Below the pieces are notes generated by a model. It had not been told where the DNA came from. It did no database searches and worked only from the letters and a program-made list of their open reading frames with translations. 64,000 bases of DNA. Source: Fodinicola acaciae (GTDB lineage: Bacteria > Actinomycetota > Actinomycetes > Mycobacteriales > HKI-0501). The stretch spans positions 2,286,192 to 2,350,191 of the forward strand of contig NZ_WOTN01000002.1 of the NCBI RefSeq assembly GCF_010993745.1. The letters are read 5' to 3'. A program made the position numbers and the translations under genes. Positions 43,620-53,051 of this stretch are shown here, one piece after another. Positions within the stretch are counted from its first letter, which is position 1. Each line of letters opens with the position of its first letter.

Positions 43620-45070
43620 CAGAAGATCTCCGCCGGCGTCGTCTCCTCCGCATGGTGTACGCGCGGCACCTCGCCGCACAGCCGTGGCGTCGGAAAGACC
43701 TTGCCGGGATTGCAGATCCCGGCCGGGTCGAACGCGCAGCGGACCAACTGCATGGTGTCCAGGTCGTCGTCGGTGAACATCCGCGGCATGTGTTTGGCCT
43801 TGTCCACGCCGACACCGTGCTCGCCGGTGATCGATCCGCCGTGCGCGATGCACAGGTCGAGGATGGCGCCGGACACCTCCTCGGCGCGTTCCTCCGCGCC
43901 CTCGACCCGGCCGTCGAAAAGTACCAGAGGATGCAGGTTTCCGTCGCCAGCATGGAAAACGTTGGCGACGCGTACGCCGCTGGCGGCCGACAGCTCGGTC
44001 ATCGCGCGCAGCACCTCCGGCAGCGCCGTACGCGGGATCACGCCGTCCTGCACGATGTAGTTGGGGCTGATCCGGCCCACCGCGGCGAAAGCCGACTTGC
44101 GGCCGCGCCAGATCAGCGTCCTTTCGTTGTCGTCGGCGGCGACCCGGATCTCGAACGCGCCGCACGCCCGGCAATGTTCCTGTACGGCGGCGAAAGTGTG
44201 CTCGACCTCGGCGAGCGGACCGTCGATCTCGACCACCAGCACGGCACCGGCGCCGGCTGGATATCCGCAGCCGACCGCGGCTTCGGCCGCCTCGATGGCC
44301 AGCGCGTCCATCATCTCGATCGCGGCCGGCACGACCCCGTCGCCGATGATCGCGCTCACCGCCGCGCCCGCGTCGTCCGTGCTTTCGAAGCCCGCCAACA
44401 AGGTCCGCACCGACTCTGCGTCGCGGGTGAGCCGTACGGTCACCTCGGTCGTGATGCCGAGCGTGCCTTCCGAGCCGATGAACGCGCCGAGCAGATCATA
44501 TCCGGGATATTCGGCCGCTCTGCCACCGAGCCGCACCTGCTCGCCGTCCGGCGTGACCACCGAGCAACCGGTCACGTGATGTGCGGTGAAGCCGTATTTC
44601 AGGCAGTGCGCGCCACCGGAGTTCTCCGCGACATTTCCACCGATGGAACAGATCTGCTGGCTGGACGGGTCCGGCGCGTAGTGGAGGCCGTACGGCGCCG
44701 CCGCCCGCGTCACGTCCAAATTGATGACACCTGGTTGGACGACCGCGCAACCGTCGTCGGGGTCGACCGCGACGATCTTTCGCATGCGTGCGGTCACGAT
44801 CAGCACACCTTCGGCGTGCGGCAACGCGCCACCGGACAGCCCGGTGCCTGATCCTCGCGCCACAAACGGCACACCGGCGTCGGCGCACGCTCCGACGGCC
44901 GCCGCCACGTCGGCCGCGTTTTCCGCCAACACCACCAAACCCGGCCGCACGCGGATGTTGGCCAGGCCGTCACACGCGTACGTCTCCAACTCGGTCGGAT
45001 CGTCGACGATCCGCTGTGCTCCGAGCCGGTCGCGCAGCGTCTGGCCGACAGCCGACAGCCGAGGCGTCAT
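43619..45070 (-). CDS. glcD: Glycolate oxidase catalytic subunit GlcD
   Basis: 483 aa FAD-linked oxidase. The PCMH domain holds VPFVARGSGTGLSGGALP and SIGGNVAENSGGAHCLKYG. The C-terminal FAD-oxidase C domain includes VANVFHAGDGNLHPLVLFD and GGSITGEHGVGVDKAKHM, with the conserved His residues. ATG 45070 overlaps the aceB stop (ATGA); longer frames upstream run through aceB and are rejected. The subunit set plus malate synthase in one operon supports glycolate rather than D-lactate as the main substrate. Confidence 0.93.
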   Translation of the reverse strand: MTPRLSAVGQTLRDRLGAQRIVDDPTELETYACDGLANIRVRPGLVVLAENAADVAAAVGACADAGVPFVARGSGTGLSGGALPHAEGVLIVTARMRKIVAVDPDDGCAVVQPGVINLDVTRAAAPYGLHYAPDPSSQQICSIGGNVAENSGGAHCLKYGFTAHHVTGCSVVTPDGEQVRLGGRAAEYPGYDLLGAFIGSEGTLGITTEVTVRLTRDAESVRTLLAGFESTDDAGAAVSAIIGDGVVPAAIEMMDALAIEAAEAAVGCGYPAGAGAVLVVEIDGPLAEVEHTFAAVQEHCRACGAFEIRVAADDNERTLIWRGRKSAFAAVGRISPNYIVQDGVIPRTALPEVLRAMTELSAASGVRVANVFHAGDGNLHPLVLFDGRVEGAEERAEEVSGAILDLCIAHGGSITGEHGVGVDKAKHMPRMFTDDDLDTMQLVRCAFDPAGICNPGKVFPTPRLCGEVPRVHHAEETTPAEIF

Positions 45071-46659
45071 GGCATGCGCTCGTACGCCGGGAGGGTGAGA
45101 AAGTCGGCGAAGTCGTCGGCGAGCGCCACCTCGACGAACAGGTTCCTGGCCTCGTCGAAGCCGTCGCCGAGCTTTTCCAGCTCCTCCTGGACAACCTGCT
45201 CGACCAGCTCGCGCGTGACGGTCTCGCCGGTGTCCAGCTCGACCTCGTTGTGGACCCATTGCCAGACCTGCGAGCGCGAGATCTCCGCGGTGGCCGCGTC
45301 CTCCATCAGGTTGAAGATGTTCACCGCGCCGGAGCCGGCCAGCCAGGAGGCAAGATATTGCAGGCCGACGCTGACCGCGTTGGACAGGCCGGCCCGTGTG
45401 CACTTTCCCGGCGTACTCGCGACATCCAGCAGCTGAGCCGCCGTTACCCGTACGTCCTCACGCAAATTGTCGCGCTGGTTGGGTTTTTCACCCAGTACGC
45501 CGTCGAAGATCTCCCGACAGACCGGCACCAGATCGGGGTGCGCGACCCACGAGCCGTCGAAGCCGCTGCCGGCCTCGCGCCGCTTGTCCTCGCGCACCTT
45601 GGCGAAGGCGGTCTCGTTGATCCGCGGATCGCGGCGGCTCGGGATGAACGCGGCCATGCCGCCGATCGCGTGCGCGCCGCGCTTGTGGCAGGTCCGGACG
45701 AGAAGTTCGGCGTAGGCGCGCATGAAAGGCGCCGCCATCGTGACGGCATTCCGGTCAGGCAGCACGAAATCGGTGCCGCGGGTGCGGAATTTCTTGATGA
45801 TGCTGAAAAGATAGTCCCAGCGGCCGGCGTTCAGGCCGGCCGAGTGCTCGCGCAGCTCGTAGAGGATCTCCTCCATCTCGAAGGCCGCCGGGATCGTCTC
45901 GATGAGGACAGTCGCGCGGATGGTGCCGACCGGGATGTCCAGGATGTCCTGCGCGGTGGTGAAAACCTCGTTCCACAGCCGCGCCTCGAGGTGGCTTTCC
46001 AGCTTCGGCAGATAGAAGTACGGTCCGCGGCCGGCCTCGATCTGCAAGCGCGCGCAATGGAAGAAATACAGCGCGAAGTCGACCAAAGCGCCGGCGACCT
46101 GCTCACCATCGACGGTGAGGTGCTTTTCTGGCAAATGCCAGCCGCGCGGTCGTACGACGATCGTCGCCAGCTCCTCAGCCGGCCGCAGTGCGTACTTTTT
46201 GCCTTCGTCGCTGGTGAAGTCGATCTGCCGGCGGACCGCGTCGAAGAGGTTGAGCTGACCGCCGATCATGTTCTCCCACAGCGGCGTGTTGGCGTCCTCC
46301 AGATCGGCCAGCCACACCTTCGCGCCGGAGTTCAGTGCGTTGATGGTCATTTTCCGGTCAGTGGGCCCGGTCATCTCGACCCGCCGGTCGACCAGGCCGG
46401 GCGCCGGCTCGGCGACCGACCAGTCGGCGGCGCGTACGTCGGCCGTCGCGGGCAGGAAGTCCAGCGTGCCACCGGCGATCAGGTCCTGTGCGCGCGTGTT
46501 GCGGGCCATCAGCAGCGCGTCGCGCCGGTCGCCGTACTCGCGGTGCAGCCGCGCGACCAGCGCCAACGCGTCGTACGTGAGGATCTCGTCGTAGCGGTCG
46601 TGGATCGGACCGGTGACGGCGACGCCGGCCGGCAGATCGGACAGCGACGATGTGGCCAT
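45067..46659 (-). CDS. aceB: Malate synthase A
   Basis: 530 aa enzyme condensing glyoxylate with acetyl-CoA to malate. Family A features: KVWLADLEDANTPLWENM near residue 110, IVVRPRGWHLPEKH near 170, KLESHLEARLWNEVF, TIRATVLIETIPAAFEMEEI near 250, and IGGMAAFIPSRRDP. The catalytic-base region is NFVEV-like near the C-terminus. It leads the operon, so glyoxylate made by GlcDEF from glycolate is passed straight to malate. No isocitrate lyase gene is in view. A palindrome lies about 40 bases upstream of the start. Confidence 0.95.
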   Translation of the reverse strand: MATSSLSDLPAGVAVTGPIHDRYDEILTYDALALVARLHREYGDRRDALLMARNTRAQDLIAGGTLDFLPATADVRAADWSVAEPAPGLVDRRVEMTGPTDRKMTINALNSGAKVWLADLEDANTPLWENMIGGQLNLFDAVRRQIDFTSDEGKKYALRPAEELATIVVRPRGWHLPEKHLTVDGEQVAGALVDFALYFFHCARLQIEAGRGPYFYLPKLESHLEARLWNEVFTTAQDILDIPVGTIRATVLIETIPAAFEMEEILYELREHSAGLNAGRWDYLFSIIKKFRTRGTDFVLPDRNAVTMAAPFMRAYAELLVRTCHKRGAHAIGGMAAFIPSRRDPRINETAFAKVREDKRREAGSGFDGSWVAHPDLVPVCREIFDGVLGEKPNQRDNLREDVRVTAAQLLDVASTPGKCTRAGLSNAVSVGLQYLASWLAGSGAVNIFNLMEDAATAEISRSQVWQWVHNEVELDTGETVTRELVEQVVQEELEKLGDGFDEARNLFVEVALADDFADFLTLPAYERMP

Positions 46660-46697
46660 GCACGCTCCTCAGCAGATCTTCCGGGGTGCGGAACGAC

Positions 46698-46714
46698 ATT
46701 CAACCGGTTGGAAT
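46698..46714 (-). promoter_or_regulatory. Candidate operator upstream of aceB
   Basis: ATTCAACCGGTTGGAAT: central AACCGGTT is a perfect palindrome, and the outer ATTC/GAAT also match around one unpaired base on each side. It lies 39 bases upstream of the aceB start codon and 26 bases before the stop of the upstream gene. The regulator is not identified. Confidence 0.5.
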
Positions 46715-46739
46715 CGACGCTACCGGCCGGTACCGGCGT

Positions 46740-47594
46740 TCACAACCGCGACAGGTTCAGCAGCACGATGCCGACCAGCACGACCACGGTGGCCGCGATC
46801 CGCGGCCGGCCGAACCGCTCGTGGAAGACCACCGCGCCGATGACGGCACCGATCAGGATGCTGGTCTCGCGCAGCGCGGCGATCGGCGCCAGCGCGCCGC
46901 GAGTTTGGGCCCACAGCACGAGTCCATAGCCGGTGATGCCCAGCACGCCGCCGACCAGGCCGCGCCTCCACACCGGCCGGATCGCCGGCCACAGCTCGCG
47001 CCGCCGGACCGCCACGGCCACCACCAGCATCGCGACGCCCTGGCAGAGCATCAGCCAGCCGATGTAGCCGGCCGGGCTGCCGGACGCGCGTACGCCGACG
47101 CCGTCGACGGTCGTGTACGAGGCGATCGCCACACCGGTCGCCACCGCGGCGGTCACCGCGGCCGTGTGCATCCGGCCGTTCTGGCGGCCGAACAGCGCGA
47201 CGGCGATCAGGCCACCGGACACGATGATCACGCCGGCGATCTGTGCCGATGCCAGGCTTTCGCCGACGAAGACGGCGGCGGCGACGGCGACCAGCAGGGG
47301 AGCGGTGCCGCGAGCCAGCGGATAGGCCTGGCCGAAGTCGGACAGCTGATAGGACAGCATCAGCAGCAGGTTGTACGCCAGATGCAGCACCACCGAGATC
47401 GCCAGCGGCAGCCAGCTCGCCGGTTTCGGCGCCGGTACGAACAAAAGCAGGATCGCGCCGCAGGCGGCGCCGCCACCCATGACGAGGCTGAAGGCGGCCC
47501 AGCGGTCGGTGATCGCGTGCGCGATCGCGTTCCAGCTGGCATGCGCGACGGCGGCGATGCAGACCGCGATCACCGCGGCAAGAGGCAAGGTCAT
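46740..47594 (-). CDS. EamA/DMT family transporter
   Basis: 284 aa inner-membrane protein with about ten hydrophobic helices in two EamA repeats. First repeat: VIAVCIAAVAHASWNAIAHA to GVIIVSGGLIAVALF; second repeat: MLVVAVAVRRRELWP to IAATVVVLVGIVLLNLSRL. Family substrates range from amino acids to drugs, and none can be assigned. ATG 47594 has AGGAG eight bases upstream. It lies upstream of aceB on the same strand with an 80-base gap, so separate transcription is likely. Confidence 0.87.
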   Translation of the reverse strand: MTLPLAAVIAVCIAAVAHASWNAIAHAITDRWAAFSLVMGGGAACGAILLLFVPAPKPASWLPLAISVVLHLAYNLLLMLSYQLSDFGQAYPLARGTAPLLVAVAAAVFVGESLASAQIAGVIIVSGGLIAVALFGRQNGRMHTAAVTAAVATGVAIASYTTVDGVGVRASGSPAGYIGWLMLCQGVAMLVVAVAVRRRELWPAIRPVWRRGLVGGVLGITGYGLVLWAQTRGALAPIAALRETSILIGAVIGAVVFHERFGRPRIAATVVVLVGIVLLNLSRL

Positions 47595-47783
47595 CTGAGC
47601 GGCTCCTTTTCGGCACAGCAAAGGGAGCCCTCATGGCTTTTATCCCGTCAGGTGTGGCCGGCGCCGCTCGGTCCAGTCCCGTACGCTCTCGTTTTCCACG
47701 CTGCCAACGAACGTACGGCGGAACCCTAGACGCAATCGTCGATCAGCTTAGAACTCCGGGCGGCCGAAGCGTTGTGATGCGGC

Positions 47784-48761
47784 TCACGAGCCGACGCGTA
47801 CGATCGTCTTTCCGGTGTTGTCGCCGCGGAAAAGGCCGCGAAAGGCCTCGACCGCGTTGTCGATGCCCTCGACGATCGTCTCGGCCGGCACGACGGCTCC
47901 ACTTTGCAGGTGTGGCACCAGAAACTCCTCGAGCTCGGGCTGCGACGCGAGGTGGTCGCGCACCGAGAAGCCTTCCAGTCGAAGGTTTTTCCGGATGATC
48001 TCGAAGAGATTGCGCGGCCCCGGCTGGTCGCCGCTGTGCCTCGCTATCGCGCCGCACAACGCCAGGCGGCCACGCTCGCGCATCGAGCCGAGCGCAGCCT
48101 CCAGCTGGTCGCCGCCGACGTTGTCGAAATACACGTCGACGCCGTCCGGCGCGGCCTTGGCGAGCAGCTCGGCCACCGGGCCGTCGTGATAGTCGAAGGC
48201 CGCGTCGTAGCCGAGATCGTCGAGCAGGTGCCGCACCTTCGCGGCCGATCCGGCGCTGCCGACGACCCGGCCGGCCCCGAGCGTACGAGCGATCTGGCCG
48301 GCCGCGCTGCCGACACCGCCGGCCGCGGCCGACACGAAGACCGTCTCGCCCGGCCGCAGCCGCCCGACCCTGGTGAGTCCGACGTACGCGGTCAGGCCGG
48401 TGCCGCCGAGGATGCCGAGATAGGCGCTCAACGGCACGCCGTCGGCCGGCCGCAGCACGCGTACGTCCGCCGGCTCCACCAGCGCGTGCGTGCGCCAACC
48501 CCGCCAGTGAAAGACGAGGTCACCGACCCGCAGGTCGGTCCGCGACTCGACAACGCGGCCGATCGACCGGCCCTCGCCGGCGGTGCCGAGCGGCCAGGTG
48601 TCGTCCATCAGGCCGCGCATGTATGGATCGACGGAGACGTAGAGGTTTTCCACCAGCGCGGTCCCGTCGCGCGGCGACGGCGGCTCGCCGTCGACGATCG
48701 CGAAGTCGCCGGCGACCGGCAGGCCGGACGGACGGCGGACGAGGTGGACGGATCGCGCCAT
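47784..48761 (-). CDS. NADPH-dependent alkenal/one reductase, MDR superfamily
   Basis: 325 aa zinc-independent medium-chain reductase like CurA and leukotriene B4 dehydrogenase, reducing alpha,beta-unsaturated carbonyls. Features: VSVDPYMRGLMDD near residue 45, LGGTGLTAYVGLTRVG near 120, the Rossmann motif VSAAAGGVGSAAGQIA near 145, VDVYFDNVGGDQLEAAL near 215. ATG 48761 has GAGGAG five bases upstream. It is divergent from an HxlR regulator, which fits inducible defence against reactive aldehydes or quinones. Confidence 0.9.
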   Translation of the reverse strand: MARSVHLVRRPSGLPVAGDFAIVDGEPPSPRDGTALVENLYVSVDPYMRGLMDDTWPLGTAGEGRSIGRVVESRTDLRVGDLVFHWRGWRTHALVEPADVRVLRPADGVPLSAYLGILGGTGLTAYVGLTRVGRLRPGETVFVSAAAGGVGSAAGQIARTLGAGRVVGSAGSAAKVRHLLDDLGYDAAFDYHDGPVAELLAKAAPDGVDVYFDNVGGDQLEAALGSMRERGRLALCGAIARHSGDQPGPRNLFEIIRKNLRLEGFSVRDHLASQPELEEFLVPHLQSGAVVPAETIVEGIDNAVEAFRGLFRGDNTGKTIVRVGS

Positions 48762-48864
48762 ATGTGTGCTCCTCGGATTTTCGCAGCCCCGAAAACGATC
48801 CAAGCGTACGGCTGTGACGGTTTCGGCGACGCCTCACTTTGATTTTCGAAGTCACATTGAAAGA

Positions 48865-48878
48865 GCTAGTATCTAGCC
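48865..48878 (+). promoter_or_regulatory. Leaderless promoter and operator of the HxlR gene
   Basis: TAGTAT (48867-48872) is followed by six bases and the ATG at 48879. The palindrome GCTAG-TAT-CTAGC (48865-48877) overlaps it, so the regulator may repress itself and the divergent reductase. Confidence 0.55.
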
Positions 48879-49217
48879 ATGGCCAAGCAACGCCGGGTTT
48901 CCGAAGCGTGCGTCCGTAGCGACGCCGCGCTGGCGCGCGCCTTCGAGTTTCTCGGCAAGCGTTGGAACGCGGTGATCCTCGCGGTGCTCGGCAGCCGGCC
49001 GGCGGCCTTTCGCGAGCTGTCCCGGGCGATCGGCCGGATCTCGGACTCGGTGCTGTCCGACCGGCTCGCCGAGCTGACCGCCGCCGGCCTGATCAGCCGG
49101 ACGGTCGACGAGGGGCCGCCGGTCTCGGTGACGTACGCGTTGACCGACTGCGGCCGCGGCCTGATGCCGGTGCTGGACCAGATTTCCCTCTGGGCAGAGC
49201 AAAACCTGCCGGAATAA
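48879..49217 (+). CDS. HxlR-family winged-helix regulator
   Basis: 112 aa single-domain regulator. It starts with a cysteine-containing segment, ACVRSDAALARAFEFLGKRW, typical of the redox- or aldehyde-sensing HxlR/YodB group. The winged helix follows in FRELSRAIGRISDSVLSDRLAELTAAGLI in pieces, and a C-terminal dimer helix ends ISLWAEQNLPE. It probably controls the divergent MDR reductase and perhaps the downstream flavin oxidase fusion gene that starts 22 bases after its stop. Cys residues are near positions 11 and 86. Confidence 0.88.
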   Translation: MAKQRRVSEACVRSDAALARAFEFLGKRWNAVILAVLGSRPAAFRELSRAIGRISDSVLSDRLAELTAAGLISRTVDEGPPVSVTYALTDCGRGLMPVLDQISLWAEQNLPE

Positions 49218-49239
49218 CACCGCAAAGGAAGTGTCTGTC

Positions 49240-51460
49240 ATGGTCGACTACGGTCACGACCTCACCTTCGGCGCGTTCGTGACTCCGCAGAACCGCCAGC
49301 CGCGCGACGTGGTGGCGCTGGCTCAGCTGACCGAGCGGGTCGGCCTGGACCTGGTCACCTTCCAGGACCATCCCTACCAGCCGGCCTTCCTGGACACCTG
49401 GACGCTGCTGTCCTGGGTCGCCGCGAAAACCGAGCGCGTCCACCTGAGCGGCAACGTCCTCAACCTGGCGCTGCGGCCGCCGGCGGTGCTGGCGCGCGCG
49501 GCGGCGAGCCTCGACCTGCTCTCCGGCGGACGGGTCGAGCTCGGCATCGGCGCCGGTGGGTTCTGGGAGGCCATCGAGGCGATGGGCGGACCGCGTCGTA
49601 CGCCCGCCGAGGCGGTCGCCTCGCTGGACGAGGCGATCCAGATCATCCGGGAGATCTGGGACCCGGCCAAACGCGGCGGCGTACGCGTCGATGGCGCGCA
49701 GTTTCGTGTCAGCGGCGCGAAACGTGGTCCGGAACCGGCGCACGACATCCCGATCTGGGTCGGCGCGCTGAAACCGCGGATGCTGCGGCTGGTCGGCGCC
49801 AAGGCCGACGGCTGGCTGCCGAGCCAGGTCTACCTGAAGGACGGAGACCTGGCGCGCGGCAACGCGATCATCGACGAGGCGGCCGCCGCGGCCGGCCGCG
49901 ATCCGCGCGAGATCCGCCGGCTGCTCAACGTCGCGCCGGTGCGGGGTCCGATCGAGCAGTGGGTCGACGAGCTGCTTCCGTACGCCGTCGAGCATGGCGT
50001 CAGCACGTTCATCTCGACCGGCGACGACCCGGCGGCGATCCAGCTGTGGGGTGAGGAGGTGGTGCCCGCCCTGCGTGACGCGATCGCCAGCGAGAGAAAC
50101 GCGGCCGGCACCCGCACGGGGGAGGTGGTGCGTGGCCCAAAAGCACTGGCTCTCCGGCATGACGGCGTCGCATACGACGCGGTGCCGGCCGGCCTGACCG
50201 CGATCGAGCCCGGCGACAAAGGATATCGCCAGGTCCGCTCGACGTATGTCCACAGTGGACGGCCAGCGCTGGTTTTGCGGCCGGAGAGCGACAAACAGGT
50301 CATCGAGGCGCTGGATTTCGCGCGTACGCAGGACGTGCCGATCGCCGTACGCAGTGCTGGCCATGGCATCAGCGGCCGGTCGACCAACGACGGTGGCATC
50401 GTCATCGACGTTGGCAGCCTCAACGAGGTCGAGGTGCTCCGCGGCACGCGCGTACGCATCGGTCCGGGGCGCGCGGTGGGGTCACGTGGCGACCGAGCTT
50501 GGCAGGCACGGCCTCGCGATGAGCTCGGGTGACTATGGCGATGTCGGAGTCGGTGGACTGGCGACGGCCGGCGGGATCGGCTATCTGGTGCGCAAACACG
50601 GCCTCACGCTCGACCACCTGGCGGCCGCGGAGGTCGTCCTCGCCGACGGCACCTTCGTACGCGCCGACGCCGACAACGAGCCGGAGCTGTTCTGGGCTCT
50701 GCGCGGCGCCGGCGGCAACTTCGGCATCGTCACGGCGGTGGAGCTGGACGCGTACGAGCTGGACCGGGTCGTCTACGCGACGATGATCTTCGACGCGAGC
50801 CGCGCGGCGACGCTGCTGCGGTCGTGGGGTGGGCTGCTGGAGGCCGCGCCGCGCGAGCTGACCAGCTTCCTCTACGCCTCGGTCCAGCAGGGCACACCGA
50901 TCACGCGCGTGGTGAACGTCTTCGCCGGCACTGACACCGATGCCGCGGTCGCCGCGCTGACGCCGCTGCTCGACCTCGGGCCGCTGCTCGACCACGAGGC
51001 CGTCCTGATCCCCTATCCGGCGATCGTGCCGGCGTACGACGGCGACCACTACGGCGGCGTGCGGCGACCGCTGATCAGCAGCGGCCTCGCCGACCAGCTG
51101 ACCGCCGAGCTGTCGGAGGAGCTGGCCGTTGGCCTGCGGTCAGGCGTGGCGCACTATCTGTCGATCCGGTCGCTCGGCGGTGCCGTCAACGACGTCGACC
51201 CGCTGGCCACCGCGTACGCGCACCGCCACCAGAACTTCTCGATCAGCTCGCTCGGCTCTCAGGAGGCCGCCTTCCATGGCTACTGGGACGACCTGCGCCC
51301 GCACCTGGACGGGCTCTATCTCAGCTTCGAGACCGACCAGCGGCCGGAGCGCCTGCACGACGCGTTTCCCGGCCAGACGCTGGCCAAACTCCGCGGACTG
51401 AAGGCCGCGTACGACCCGGACAACGTGTTCGACCGGAATTTCCCGATTCCCCCCGGGTAA
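49240..51460 (+). pseudogene. LLM flavin oxidoreductase fused to FAD-linked oxidase, split by a 1-base frameshift
   Basis: Residues 1-290 are a luciferase-like monooxygenase (bacterial-luciferase fold): DLTFGAFVTPQNRQPRD, LGIGAGGFWEAIEAMGGP, DIPIWVGALKPRMLRLVG. From about residue 320 a berberine-bridge-type PCMH domain begins (GYRQVRSTYVHSGRPALVLRP, VRSAGHGISGRSTNDGG). Near 50466-50469 a run of four G shifts the frame. The first frame ends at 50532, while the family sequence continues in the next frame: ARWGHVATELGRHGLAMSSG, GVGGLATAGGIGYLVRKHG, ending YDPDNVFDRNF at 51460. Removing one G restores a single protein of about 739 aa. ATG 49240 has AAGGAAG upstream. Either a recent mutation or a sequencing error. 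Confidence 0.85.
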
Positions 51461-51503
51461 TTGAGTGTCGAGACCGGCGCTGGCGTGGGAAGATGGTCGT
51501 CAA

Positions 51504-52988
51504 ATGGCAGAATCTTCACTTCGCATCGAGACAGACAGCACCGGCAACGCCGACATCGAGCTGACCGACTGGTCGCTTGAGGAGGACAACGCGCCGGTCG
51601 AGCCGGATTACGACGGCGACCAGCTCGACTTGGCCGAGCGGCACGCTCTGCGCCGGGTCGGTGGCCTGTCCACCGAGCTCACCGACGTCACCGAGGTCGA
51701 ATACCGGCAGCTCCGGCTGGAGCGTGTGGTGCTGGTCGGCGTGTGGACCAGCGGCACCGCCGAGGAGGCGGAGAACGCGCTCACCGAGCTGGCCGCGCTG
51801 GCCGAGACGGCCGGCTCGCAGGTCCTGGAGGGCCTGCTGCAGCGCCGCGGCCGGCCCGACCCGGCGACCTACCTCGGCGCCGGCAAGGCCAAGGAGGTGC
51901 GCGAGGTCGTGCTCGCCACCGGCGCCGACACGGTGATCTGCGACGGCGAGCTGGCTCCGTCGCAGCGCCGGCAGCTGGAGGACATTGTCGGCGTCAAGGT
52001 CATCGACCGTACGGCGCTGATCCTGGACATCTTCGCGCAGCACGCCAAGAGCCGGGAAGGCAAGGCGCAGGTCGAGCTGGCCCAGCTGCAGTATCTGCTG
52101 CCGCGACTGCGTGGTTGGGGTGAGTCGCTGTCCCGGCAGGCCGGTGGACGCGTCGGCACCGCCGGCGGCGGCATCGGTGGCCGCGGTCCCGGTGAGACCA
52201 AGATCGAGCTGGACCGGCGGCGGATCCGCAAGCGGATCTCCAAGCTGCAGCAGGAGATCACCGCGATCAAGAAGATCCGGACGACCAAGCGGGCCAGCCG
52301 GCGGCGCAGCGAGGTGCCGAGCGTGGCGATCGCCGGCTACACCAACGCCGGCAAGTCCAGCCTGCTCAACCGGATCACCGGCGCCGGCGTACTGGTGGAG
52401 AACGCGCTGTTCGCCACGCTGGACGCCACCACGCGGCGGTCGCGCACCAGTGACGGCCGTGAGTACACGCTGTCCGACACCGTCGGTTTCGTCCGGCACC
52501 TGCCGCACCAGCTGATCGAGGCGTTCCGCTCGACGCTGGAGGAGGTCGCCGACGCCGACCTGCTGGTGCACGTGGTGGATGGCTCGCACCCGGATCCGGG
52601 TGCGCAGATCTCGGCCGTACGCGAGGTGCTCAAGGACATCGACGCGCTGTCGATCCCGGAGCTGCTGGTGGTCAACAAGATTGACGCGGCGCCGGCCGAG
52701 ACGCTGCTGCGGTTGCGCGCCGAGCTGCCGGCCGCGGTGTTCGTCTCCGCGCGCACCGGCGAGGGCATCGACGAGCTGCTCGCCGCGATCGAGGAGCGGC
52801 TGCCGCATCCGGAGGTCGAGGTGCGCGCGGTCGTGCCGTACGACCGTGGCGACCTGATGCACCGGCTGCACGAGCACGGCGAGGTCCTGTCGACCGAGCA
52901 CACCGACGCCGGCACCGCCGTACACGCTCGGGTCGCCGGCTGGCTGGCGCACGAGCTGTCCGACTACGTCGCCGCCCCGTTGAGTTAG
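51504..52988 (+). CDS. hflX: GTPase HflX
   Basis: 494 aa ribosome-associated GTPase that splits stalled or hibernating 70S ribosomes. The N-terminal HflX domain contains LLQRRGRPDPATYLGAGKAK and AHAKSREGKAQVELAQLQYL, with the glycine-rich linker GGRVGTAGGGIGGRGPGETK. G1 is AGYTNAGKSSLLN, G3 is DTVGFV, G4 is NKID and G5 is SARTGEG. ATG 51504 is taken; an in-frame GTG at 51465 would add 13 residues. A position near lexA and nrdR is common in actinobacteria. Confidence 0.96.
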   Translation: MAESSLRIETDSTGNADIELTDWSLEEDNAPVEPDYDGDQLDLAERHALRRVGGLSTELTDVTEVEYRQLRLERVVLVGVWTSGTAEEAENALTELAALAETAGSQVLEGLLQRRGRPDPATYLGAGKAKEVREVVLATGADTVICDGELAPSQRRQLEDIVGVKVIDRTALILDIFAQHAKSREGKAQVELAQLQYLLPRLRGWGESLSRQAGGRVGTAGGGIGGRGPGETKIELDRRRIRKRISKLQQEITAIKKIRTTKRASRRRSEVPSVAIAGYTNAGKSSLLNRITGAGVLVENALFATLDATTRRSRTSDGREYTLSDTVGFVRHLPHQLIEAFRSTLEEVADADLLVHVVDGSHPDPGAQISAVREVLKDIDALSIPELLVVNKIDAAPAETLLRLRAELPAAVFVSARTGEGIDELLAAIEERLPHPEVEVRAVVPYDRGDLMHRLHEHGEVLSTEHTDAGTAVHARVAGWLAHELSDYVAAPLS

Positions 52989-53051
52989 GCGGTTTGCGAC
53001 ACTTGCTGGGGGAGGGTGACCACCCTCGGCAGACGCACAGGGAGCGGCCGT

